Shown here in pieces: positions 55,867-64,000 of a stretch of 64,000 bases of DNA (positions within the stretch are counted from its first letter, which is position 1; the number at the start of each line of letters is the position of its first letter). The notes beneath the pieces were generated by a model that made no database searches, was not told where the DNA came from, and saw nothing but the letters and a program-made list of their open reading frames with translations. Origin of the DNA: an uncultured Pelagibacteraceae bacterium (lineage in GTDB: Bacteria > Pseudomonadota > Alphaproteobacteria > Pelagibacterales > Pelagibacteraceae); assembly GCA_902612575.1 (NCBI GenBank), contig CACMDZ010000001.1:71775-135774 (forward strand), given 5' to 3'. The translations under genes and the position numbers were made by a program.

Positions 55867-56917
55867 TATTGTAATAATTGGTGGAGGTTGTGCAGGATTA
55901 TCTTTGGCATATGAATTAGAGACAAATAATAAGTTAAAAAATAAAACATTAGCTATTATTGAACCAAGAAATGAATACAAAAAAGATAAAACTTGGTCTT
56001 TTTGGAAGACATTCCCACATAATTTTGAAGATTGTGTAAAAAAAAATTGGAAATATTTTTCAATAAATGTTCCTAAAAAAACTAAACATCTAGATTGCAA
56101 TAATTATCCATATCAAAGTATTGATAGTGGGCTATTTTATGAGAAGATAAACAATAGATTAAAAGAGAATAAAAATATTTCATTTCACAAAAATGATCAA
56201 AATATAAATTTTGATAACTCTTTAATATTTAATAGTGTTCCAAATTTAAATAATCAAAACAATGGTCTATGGCAGCATTTTTGTGGAGTAGAAATAGAAA
56301 CAAAAAAGGAATTTTTCGATGAAGAAATGATGAATCTAATGGATTTTGATTGTGAACAGAGAGGAAGTGTTCATTTTTTTTATACACTTCCATATTCAAA
56401 AAGAACAGCATTGGTTGAAACAACTTGGTTATCAGAAATGAATGACGACTCCCAAAAAGATTATGATCAGCAAATTAAAGGATATATTGAGAATAATTTA
56501 AAATTAAAAGATTATAAGATTACATATAGGGAAGTGGGTGCAATACCTCTTTTTTACCCAGTAATTAGTAAAGTTAAAAATAAAATTAATATTGGAACAG
56601 CAGGAGGTATGACAAGGTTAAGTACTGGTTATACTTTTCTAAATATTCAAGAACAAAGCAAATATATAAGTGAAAATATTGAAAACATTAGTAAATTGAA
56701 AACTTTTCAAATTAAAAAGAAATATCAATTTCTCGATAATATTTTTTTAAAAGTTCTGAAAAATAATCCAAGCAAAATGCCGAATATTTTTTTTAGAATG
56801 TTTAATAATAAATCTAATACTGTTATAAAATTTTTGTCGAATAGAAGTAATTTTTTTGAAGATTTATCAATAATATTAAAAATGCCTAAATGGATTTTTA
56901 TTAAAGCACTTTTTTAA
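55853..56917 (+). CDS. crtY: lycopene beta-cyclase
   Basis: DIVIIGGGCAGLSLAYEL, FCGVEIE, GSVHFFYTLPYS, NIGTAGGMTRLSTGYTF. Confidence 0.93.
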   Translation: MKDFDIVIIGGGCAGLSLAYELETNNKLKNKTLAIIEPRNEYKKDKTWSFWKTFPHNFEDCVKKNWKYFSINVPKKTKHLDCNNYPYQSIDSGLFYEKINNRLKENKNISFHKNDQNINFDNSLIFNSVPNLNNQNNGLWQHFCGVEIETKKEFFDEEMMNLMDFDCEQRGSVHFFYTLPYSKRTALVETTWLSEMNDDSQKDYDQQIKGYIENNLKLKDYKITYREVGAIPLFYPVISKVKNKINIGTAGGMTRLSTGYTFLNIQEQSKYISENIENISKLKTFQIKKKYQFLDNIFLKVLKNNPSKMPNIFFRMFNNKSNTVIKFLSNRSNFFEDLSIILKMPKWIFIKALF

Positions 56918-56922
56918 GTTAA

Positions 56923-57816
56923 ATGATCAGAATTAATTTTTACCACTCTATAATTTTTTTTAATTTATGTATACTTTTGTCAGGAATGGAATACCTGAGA
57001 GAAGGTAATTTCTTATTAATATCTTTATTTTTAATTTTAACAATTGGAATATCCCATGGTTCTCTTGATCATATTAAAGGAAAAAAACTGATTAAATTTT
57101 TTGGATTCAAATCAATGAGTATTTTTTATTTGAGTTATTTACTTATTGGTGCAGTTACAATATTAATTTGGTTAATATTTCCAAAATCATTACTTTTCTT
57201 ATTTTTAATTATCGCTGCTTATCATTTTGGAAAAGAGGACTCCGAATTTATCAATCAAAAGAAAAATTTTGAATTAATTTATTTTTTAAAAGGATCATTA
57301 ATAATTACATCACCCTTATTTTTCCATAAAGAGGAAACACTCGTAATTTTTGAGACATTAAATTTTAATATTTCAAATAATTTAATAATATCTGACGAGA
57401 TATTATTCATTCTTATACTTTTATCTTTACTGTCTGGAATTATTTTATCATTTAAAAAAAATATTGAAGTTAAATCATTATTGTTAATGGATTATTTATC
57501 GATAATAATCCTAAATTATTTTCTTAATCCAATAATTGCTTTTACAATTTATTTTTGCTTTTTGCATTCCATTAGGCACTCAATTTCTTTGATTAGAGAA
57601 TTAAATAAAAATTTGATAAAGGGCTTATCGTTATTCATTAAAAAAGCCCTTCCACTAACAATTTTGACAATTTTTGGATATGTTATTTCAATATCAATTC
57701 TGAATAATTATAACGAATTTAATGAAACTATATATCGAGCAATTTTTATTGGATTGGCCTCATTAACTTTTCCACATATATTGCTCGAATATTTAATTGA
57801 AAAAAATGAGCAATAA
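56923..57816 (+). CDS. blh: Brp/Blh-family beta-carotene 15,15'-dioxygenase
   Basis: ISHGSLDHIKG, IIAAYHFGKEDSEF, FCFLHSIRHS; follows crtIBY. Confidence 0.9.
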   Translation: MIRINFYHSIIFFNLCILLSGMEYLREGNFLLISLFLILTIGISHGSLDHIKGKKLIKFFGFKSMSIFYLSYLLIGAVTILIWLIFPKSLLFLFLIIAAYHFGKEDSEFINQKKNFELIYFLKGSLIITSPLFFHKEETLVIFETLNFNISNNLIISDEILFILILLSLLSGIILSFKKNIEVKSLLLMDYLSIIILNYFLNPIIAFTIYFCFLHSIRHSISLIRELNKNLIKGLSLFIKKALPLTILTIFGYVISISILNNYNEFNETIYRAIFIGLASLTFPHILLEYLIEKNEQ

Positions 57817-57979
57817 AAATATTAATTTAATTGGGTGGATTTTATTCATTATTTCTGCGTTGGGTTTTATTATATCAAGTGTAGGAAGTTTTTGGGCTAT
57901 GTTTGGCAGTCTTTTTTTTTTAATTGCATGTATTGTTTTTTTAATTCCATTTTTTAGAAAGGATGAAAATGAAAAATAA
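57797..57979 (+). CDS. small two-TM membrane protein
   Basis: ORF 60 aa between blh and ispH with overlapping ends. Confidence 0.65.
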   Translation: MKKMSNKNINLIGWILFIISALGFIISSVGSFWAMFGSLFFLIACIVFLIPFFRKDENEK

Positions 57980-58913
57980 TCATCTTAAAATACTTTTAGC
58001 AGCTCCTAGAGGTTTTTGTGCAGGCGTTGATAGGGCAATTGAGATTGTAAAGAAAAGTATAGAGAAATATGGTGCTCCTGTATACGTAAGACATGAAATA
58101 GTTCATAACAAACATGTAGTAGACGGCTTAAAAAAAATTGGTGCAATATTTGTTGAAGAGATTGATGAAATTGAGGATAAAACTAGGCCTGTTATCTTTT
58201 CAGCTCATGGTGTCCCTAAATCTGTGCCTCAAGAAGCAGAAAGTTTAAATATGATATTTGTTGATGCAACATGCCCATTAGTTTCTAAAGTTCACAGAGA
58301 AGCAGAAAATTTAAATAGAAAAGATGTTCAAGTTTTGCTTATAGGTCATAAAAACCATCCTGAAGTAATAGGCACAATGGGCCAAGTAGCTAATGGAAAG
58401 ATTGATCTTATTGAAACTATAGATGACGCAAAAAATTATCAGAGAGGCAAAAACGATAAACTTGCTTATATTACACAAACAACATTATCGGTTGATGATA
58501 CTAAAGATATTATTAATGTTTTAAAAGAACGCTTTCCTGATATTCACGAGCCTAAAAAAGATGATATTTGTTATGCAACAACAAATAGGCAAGCAGCAAT
58601 AAAAAAAATTGCAAAAGAGTGTGATAATTTGTTTGTGATTGGTAGTAGAAATTCATCCAACTCAGTTAGGTTGGTAGAAGTAGCTAAAAATAATGGATGC
58701 GAGAATGCTGAATTAATTCATTCAGAAAGCACTTTTCCACTAGAAAAAATATCTAAATGCAAAACAATAGGTATTTCATCTGGTGCCTCAGCTCCTGAAG
58801 TATTAGTTAATGAATTCATAGAAAATATTAAAAAAAAATTTACTGTAGAAATAGAGGAAGTTGAAATAGTAAAAGAAGACGTAACATTTAAAATTCCAGG
58901 AAAATTAAATTAA
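57963..58913 (+). CDS. ispH: 4-hydroxy-3-methylbut-2-enyl diphosphate reductase
   Basis: APRGFCAGVDRAIEIV, FSAHGVPKSV, DATCPLVSKVH. Confidence 0.98.
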   Translation: MKMKNNHLKILLAAPRGFCAGVDRAIEIVKKSIEKYGAPVYVRHEIVHNKHVVDGLKKIGAIFVEEIDEIEDKTRPVIFSAHGVPKSVPQEAESLNMIFVDATCPLVSKVHREAENLNRKDVQVLLIGHKNHPEVIGTMGQVANGKIDLIETIDDAKNYQRGKNDKLAYITQTTLSVDDTKDIINVLKERFPDIHEPKKDDICYATTNRQAAIKKIAKECDNLFVIGSRNSSNSVRLVEVAKNNGCENAELIHSESTFPLEKISKCKTIGISSGASAPEVLVNEFIENIKKKFTVEIEEVEIVKEDVTFKIPGKLN

Positions 58914-59878
58914 TGGCTGTATATACAAGAATAAATGAAAGCGATCTTAGCTTGATCGAGAAAAACTTTAGTATTGGTAAAATTGTATCTTTTTCAGGCA
59001 TAAAAAAAGGAATTGAAAATACTAATTACTTAATAAAAACAAGTAAAAAAAAAATAATACTGACTATATTTGAAAAAAGAGTTCAAAAAAAAGATTTACC
59101 TTTTTTTATGAACCTTATGTTTGGTTTATCTAAAAATAAAATCAAATGTCCAGAGCCAATTAAGAATAAAAAAGGTAAATATTTATTCCAAATTAAAAAT
59201 AAAACTGCATGTTTAGTAAGTTTTTTAGAGGGGAAAGACAAAAATCAACTTACAAATAAAGATTGTTTTCAAGTTGGAAAAAATGCAGCTCTGTTACATT
59301 TGGCTGCAAAAAAATTAAGATTATATAGAAAAAATTCATTATCAGTGAATTCGTGGGGACCTTTACTTAATAGAATAGATAGAAGGATTAATAAACTTTC
59401 AAGTAATTTAATAAATACTATGCGAACTGACTTAGTCGACATCAAGAAAAAATGGCCAAAAAGTATGCCCAATGGAATAATACATAGCGATCTGTTTATT
59501 GATAATATTTTTTTCTATAAGAAAAAATATTATGGGTTCATTGATTTTTATTTTTCTGCAAATGATTTTTTAGCTTATGAATTAGCTACATGTGTTAATG
59601 CATTATGTTTTAAAAAAAGAAATAAAATTTTTATTTTAGATAAAAGTAAATCTTCTCAATTATTAAAAGGTTACCAATCTGTCCGAAAATTGAATTACAA
59701 AGAAAAGAGTAATTTCAATACTTTATGTAGAGGTTCAGCATTGAGATATCTTCTTACGAGATCATATGATTATTTAAATACTCCTAAAAAAGCATTAATA
59801 AAGATTAAAGACCCAAAAGAATATTTAGATAAATTAAATTTTCACAGAAAATTAAATTCTTTTAAGGATTACAGTTAA
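58913..59878 (+). CDS. thrB: homoserine kinase, APH-fold type
   Basis: KGIENTNYLIKTSKKKIILTIFE, GIIHSDLFIDNIFF. Confidence 0.92.
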   Translation: MAVYTRINESDLSLIEKNFSIGKIVSFSGIKKGIENTNYLIKTSKKKIILTIFEKRVQKKDLPFFMNLMFGLSKNKIKCPEPIKNKKGKYLFQIKNKTACLVSFLEGKDKNQLTNKDCFQVGKNAALLHLAAKKLRLYRKNSLSVNSWGPLLNRIDRRINKLSSNLINTMRTDLVDIKKKWPKSMPNGIIHSDLFIDNIFFYKKKYYGFIDFYFSANDFLAYELATCVNALCFKKRNKIFILDKSKSSQLLKGYQSVRKLNYKEKSNFNTLCRGSALRYLLTRSYDYLNTPKKALIKIKDPKEYLDKLNFHRKLNSFKDYS

Positions 59879-60300
59879 TGATAAAAATCTATACTGATGG
59901 ATCGTGTTTGGGTAATCCAGGAAATGGTGGTTGGGCTGCTATTATTATAGATGATAATAAAAAAATTCAGATAAAGGGAAGTAAAAAAGATACCACAAAT
60001 AATCAAATGGAGTTGCTTGCTCCAATAAAGGCTCTTAAAAAAATTCCTAAAGGAAGCAGTGTTCAGATTTTCACAGACTCTAAATATGTAAAATCCGGAA
60101 TTACAGAGTGGATACATAATTGGAAGAAAAATGGTTGGAAAACCGCAAATAAACAACCTGTGAAAAATAAAGAACTCTGGACTGAATTAGATCAAATGAC
60201 TAATGAATTTCAAATAAAATGGAGTTGGGTCAAAGGCCACTCTACAGATGTTTTAAACAATGAGGTAGATTTAATTGCTAGAAAAGCCGCAGATTCTTAA
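59878..60300 (+). CDS. rnhA: ribonuclease HI
   Basis: IYTDGSCLGNPGNGGWAAI, TNNQMELLAPIKAL, DSKYVKSGI. Confidence 0.97.
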   Translation: MIKIYTDGSCLGNPGNGGWAAIIIDDNKKIQIKGSKKDTTNNQMELLAPIKALKKIPKGSSVQIFTDSKYVKSGITEWIHNWKKNGWKTANKQPVKNKELWTELDQMTNEFQIKWSWVKGHSTDVLNNEVDLIARKAADS

Positions 60301-60359
60301 TATAGTTAAATTAAACTAAATAAGCTTCTTAATTTTTAAACAATATGATATTTTAGAGC

Positions 60360-60614
60360 ATGTCAAAAAGAGAAAAAATTGACTCAGTCGTCGGAAAAAC
60401 AATTGATGTAGCAACTACAAAAGAAGGTATGGGAACAATAGGAGGAGCTGCGGTTGGTGGATGGTTAGGATCATCAATGGGAATAGCTGCTTTAGGAACT
60501 GCAGTCGCGGGTACACTGCCAGTGGCTGTTGTTGGAGGAGTTGTTGGTTTTTTAGCAGTCAAAGCATTTAAAGGGAAAAAGAAAAAAAAAGACCAAGATC
60601 AAGAGACTGATTAA
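60360..60614 (+). CDS. glycine-rich small membrane protein
   Basis: ORF 84 aa; Gly/Ala-rich hydrophobic core, KGKKKKK tail. Confidence 0.6.
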   Translation: MSKREKIDSVVGKTIDVATTKEGMGTIGGAAVGGWLGSSMGIAALGTAVAGTLPVAVVGGVVGFLAVKAFKGKKKKKDQDQETD

Positions 60615-60680
60615 TTTAAAATTCCTTATTATTTAGAAAAGGATAGTACCAAAAAAGTTATTTCTAAAATTATCAAAGCT

Positions 60681-61226
60681 TCAAGCATTTTTTAAAGTCA
60701 TGAGATTAAGAGTAAGAAATTCTCTTCTTGTCATATACTTTTTAAATTTTGGTTTGAATTGTTTAAGATATTTTATGTACTGCAACATTTTCAAGTATCC
60801 TAAGGATTTTCTAATTATCCCTGCAACACATAGCGCAACCATAAAACCAAAAAAAGAAGAAGATACAAATTTTGTTGTTAAAGCAAAAGCACCTACACTT
60901 ATTGTTCCTTTAATAAAACCCCATTGAAGGTTATTAAATTCAGCTTTGTTTTTTGTTTTTGAATATCTATGTGCCAATATAACAATAGATGAAACACTTC
61001 CAATTGGATCACCGTGAATAAAACTAGAAGCCAAGACTCCTGATGCAATTTCAGAAAACTCCTCTTTATGCCTTTTTTTCCAACCAAAAAATAATGCTAG
61101 AGGTCCAATTGATGATGAAAGTATTTCGTTAAATTCTATATGCTTAATATCATTTATCCATTTTTGAGGTAGCGTATAAGTTGAGTGAAGTGCGCTAGAA
61201 ATTAAAGTTGTATATCTTAATGACAC
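60681..61226 (-). CDS. hypothetical membrane-associated protein
   Basis: ORF 181 aa; hydrophobic segments; no family recognised. Confidence 0.6.
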   Translation of the reverse strand: MSLRYTTLISSALHSTYTLPQKWINDIKHIEFNEILSSSIGPLALFFGWKKRHKEEFSEIASGVLASSFIHGDPIGSVSSIVILAHRYSKTKNKAEFNNLQWGFIKGTISVGAFALTTKFVSSSFFGFMVALCVAGIIRKSLGYLKMLQYIKYLKQFKPKFKKYMTRREFLTLNLMTLKNA

Positions 61227-61311
61227 ATTAGTTTTATATTAATAAATTGTGACCGTACTATGAAAATAAGCATATTGTGCTCATACTAATCAAAAGAATG
61301 ATATTTCTTTG

Positions 61312-61797
61312 CTAAATAATATCTAAAATTCCCTCTGCTGAAGATATTCCACAATTTTTAGTTTCCTCTTCCTCTTGAATATTTTGAACTTGGAGATTTT
61401 CTATAACCATTGCATAACGGCTTGATCTCATGCCCATACCTTTTGAGTTTCTATCAACTTCAGCACCTATTAGCTTAGTAAATGACAAATATGGATCAGC
61501 TAACATAGTTATATTTTCTCCTATATTATTCGCCTCACCCCAAGCATTCATTACATAAGGGTCATTAACAGCTAAGCAAAATATTTTATCAATACCTTTA
61601 TCTAAGATTTGTTGAGCATTTTTCACGTAACCTGGTAAATGAAACTTAGAGCATGTAGCTGTAAATGCACCAGGCAAACCAAACAATATTATTTTTTTTG
61701 GTCCTAATAACTCGGATATATTTTGTTCCTTAGGTTCACCATCAACTAAATGGAAGATTTTTACGTCAGGGATTTGATCGTTTACTTTTAACTTCAT
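61312..61797 (-). CDS. peroxiredoxin (Prx5-like)
   Basis: LFGLPGAFTATCSKFHLPGYV. Confidence 0.94.
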   Translation of the reverse strand: MKLKVNDQIPDVKIFHLVDGEPKEQNISELLGPKKIILFGLPGAFTATCSKFHLPGYVKNAQQILDKGIDKIFCLAVNDPYVMNAWGEANNIGENITMLADPYLSFTKLIGAEVDRNSKGMGMRSSRYAMVIENLQVQNIQEEEETKNCGISSAEGILDII

Positions 61798-63164
61798 AAT
61801 TTACTTTTAACGAAATTTTTAACTGCCTCTGTATCATTTTTTAATAGTTGAAAATTTTCCTCTTTACTATGAACATATTGTAGCTCTTTAGGTAGTTCTT
61901 CATGTTTATTTATAGCCTTATCTGTAGCAACTGGAAATTTACATGGATGTGCAGTAGATAAAACTACACAATCACTAAAATTTAGCTTATTTGCAGCCCC
62001 TACTCCAACTGCAGTATGAGGATCTAATATGACACTACTTCTGTCAAAATGTTGTTTAATAATTTCTAAAGTTTCGTTTTCATCACAACTTTCTGAAATA
62101 AAATCTTTTTGGATAATGTCTAAATTTGATTTTTCTATTTTATATTCATTATTCTTAACTTTTTTCATTATATCTGATGTAATGTCAGAATTAGAATTAT
62201 TCACATAATAAATTAATCTTTCAAAATTACTTGCTAATTGAATATCCATACTTGGAGAAAGTGTTTCTTTAACTTTTTTTGAAATATAATCACCTTTAGA
62301 AATTGCTCGATGCAAAATATCATTCTCGTTAGTTGCAACAATAAGTTTATCTATGGGCAATCCCATTTCTTTTGCAAGATAACCTGCAAAAACATCTCCA
62401 AAGTTTCCTGTTGGTACTGAAAAAGAAATTAGTTTGTCACTATCAAGTTTAAAATAAGTATAAAAATAATAAACAGCTTGAGCTATAATTCTTGCCCAAT
62501 TAATAGAATTAACCCCTGACATATTGATTGAATTTGAAAAATCTAAATCTGAAAACATTTGCTTAACAATATTTTGGCAGTCATCAAAATTTCCATCAAT
62601 TGCGATATTGAAAACATTTTCATCTTCAACTGTTGTCATTAATTTTCTTTGAACTGGCGAAATTCTATTATTAGGATGTAAAACGAAAATATTTAAATTT
62701 GATTTACCTCTAATTGCATCAATAGCAGCTGCCCCTGTATCACCTGAAGTAGCCACAACAATGTTAATTTTTTTATCATTTTTACTTAAATAATATTCAT
62801 ACAAATTACCAATAAACTGCATAGCAATGTCTTTAAAAGCTAGTGTTGGTCCATGAAAAAGTTCTAATAATTTTAGATCGCCGAGATTTGAGATTTTAAT
62901 AACTTCTTTTTCTCTAAAAGTTGAATAAGATTTTTCAATTAACTCATAAAGATCTTCTTTAGATATAAAATCAGATGAAAACAAATTTATTATTTCAGTA
63001 GATAAATCATAGTAATTAAGATTTTTAAGATCTGACAATTCATCTAAGGTGAATTTTTTTAGAGATGTAGGCACATAAAGTCCCCCATCATCAGCTAAAC
63101 CTTTGATGAAAACCTCTTCAAAACTATATTCTTTAGAATTATCTCTTGTACTTACATACTTCAT
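61794..63164 (-). CDS. thrC: threonine synthase
   Basis: ADDGGLYVPTSL, ATSGDTGAAAIDAIRG, VPTGNFGDVFAGYLAKEMG. Confidence 0.97.
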   Translation of the reverse strand: MKYVSTRDNSKEYSFEEVFIKGLADDGGLYVPTSLKKFTLDELSDLKNLNYYDLSTEIINLFSSDFISKEDLYELIEKSYSTFREKEVIKISNLGDLKLLELFHGPTLAFKDIAMQFIGNLYEYYLSKNDKKINIVVATSGDTGAAAIDAIRGKSNLNIFVLHPNNRISPVQRKLMTTVEDENVFNIAIDGNFDDCQNIVKQMFSDLDFSNSINMSGVNSINWARIIAQAVYYFYTYFKLDSDKLISFSVPTGNFGDVFAGYLAKEMGLPIDKLIVATNENDILHRAISKGDYISKKVKETLSPSMDIQLASNFERLIYYVNNSNSDITSDIMKKVKNNEYKIEKSNLDIIQKDFISESCDENETLEIIKQHFDRSSVILDPHTAVGVGAANKLNFSDCVVLSTAHPCKFPVATDKAINKHEELPKELQYVHSKEENFQLLKNDTEAVKNFVKSKL

Positions 63165-63186
63165 GAATTTTTTTTACCATTTTCCT

Positions 63187-63214
63187 ATAAAATAAATAGG
63201 ATTATTTATTTTAT
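63187..63214. repeat. 12-bp perfect AT-only inverted repeat, 4-nt loop, spanning the ctaB stop
   Basis: ATAAAATAAATA-GGAT-TATTTATTTTAT. Confidence 0.6.
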
Positions 63215-64000
63215 GATCTGGTCTACCAAAAATAAGACAAAAAGCAAAAATAAGTAAAAAATTGAGTAAGAAAATACCTTTTTAGCCTTCTTAATTTCAA
63301 ATTGGTTTTTTTTGAATTTAAGAAGATCGTAACAGAGATAGTTGTAATAAAATGTCAGTAATAAAGAAACAATAAGAAATGTTTCACCAACAAACCCGAT
63401 ATAATAAGGCAAAATTACTATCGGTAACATTATTAATGAATAAACAAATATATTCTTCTTTGTCTCTTCAATTCCATTAGTAATCGGTAGCATTGGGATT
63501 TTAGCTTTTTGATAGTCATCTGCTTTATAAAGGCTAAGAGCCCAAAAATGAGATGGGGTCCAAAAAAATATTATTAAGAAAAATGTTATTGGTTCAAATG
63601 TTAGCGAGTTAGTAGCTATTGTCCAGCCAATAACTGGAGGCAACGCTCCAGATGCTCCTCCAATAACAATGTTCTGTGGTGTTTTTCTTTTTAACCAAAT
63701 TGTATAAACAAATACGTAAAATGCTATTGTTATAGATAATAGTATAGCTGATGTTAAATTTGAAAAATAATAAAGTCCGGCTACAGAAATAACTGATAGC
63801 AATGTACCAAATATAAGAGCATGCTCCCTGTTTACTTTTCCAGTAGGAATTGGTCTAAGACAAGTTCTTGTCATTAATTTATCAAGATCAGCCTCATACC
63901 ACATATTTAGAGCACCCGCAGCACCTGCGCCTATTGTTACAAAAAAAATTGCAATTATTGAATTTAGAAATGAAACTGAAATAGGAGCTGTTAACAAACC
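63206..64000 (-). CDS. ctaB: protoheme IX farnesyltransferase, N-terminus beyond window
   Basis: NMWYEADLDKLMTRTCLRPIPTGK, GASGALPPVIGWT, WTPSHFWALSLYKADDYQKAKIPMLP; frame open to window end. Confidence 0.95.
   Translation of the reverse strand, partial: GLLTAPISVSFLNSIIAIFFVTIGAGAAGALNMWYEADLDKLMTRTCLRPIPTGKVNREHALIFGTLLSVISVAGLYYFSNLTSAILLSITIAFYVFVYTIWLKRKTPQNIVIGGASGALPPVIGWTIATNSLTFEPITFFLIIFFWTPSHFWALSLYKADDYQKAKIPMLPITNGIEETKKNIFVYSLIMLPIVILPYYIGFVGETFLIVSLLLTFYYNYLCYDLLKFKKNQFEIKKAKKVFSYSIFYLFLLFVLFLVDQIIK

Noticed and set aside
57619-57651. Inverted repeat AAGGGCTT...AAGCCCTT in blh
   Set aside because: Internal to the coding region with a long loop and no U tract; not a convincing terminator.

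Overview
This 64 kb window is AT-rich and densely coding. It looks like a streamlined marine alphaproteobacterium of the SAR11/Pelagibacterales type, judged from composition, gene order and protein sequences; no search was run. Most of it is core genome: rpoD-dnaG-yqeY, carAB, an Anbu/ATP-grasp pair, trxB, uvrB, uvrC, pgsA, ilvE, a MarR/response regulator/histidine kinase cluster, lgt, pgeF, prs, rplY, pth, ychF, petABC, hemF, greA, cca, ispE, rnhB, ccrM, mutY, dciA-like, smc, the ATP synthase Fo operon, crtI-crtB-crtY-blh (retinal synthesis), ispH-thrB-rnhA, thrC and ctaB (cut by the window end). There are three tRNA genes (Met/Ile2-CAT, Val-GAC, Gln-TTG). The only clearly accessory region is the first ~1.9 kb. 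It is bounded by a full tRNA-CAT gene and a 46-bp partial direct copy of that tRNA's 3' half, and holds an overlapping operon of five small ORFs with no integrase. Other observations worth checking: a DnaG primase missing three of four canonical zinc ligands, an 857-aa Smc with no recognisable hinge, a tRNA-Val with non-canonical D and T loops, cca starting 3 nt after a tRNA 3' end, GANTC sites clustered upstream of ccrM, an inverted repeat in the ATP-grasp/Anbu divergent promoter, and divergent gene pairs with 0-20 bp between start codons.
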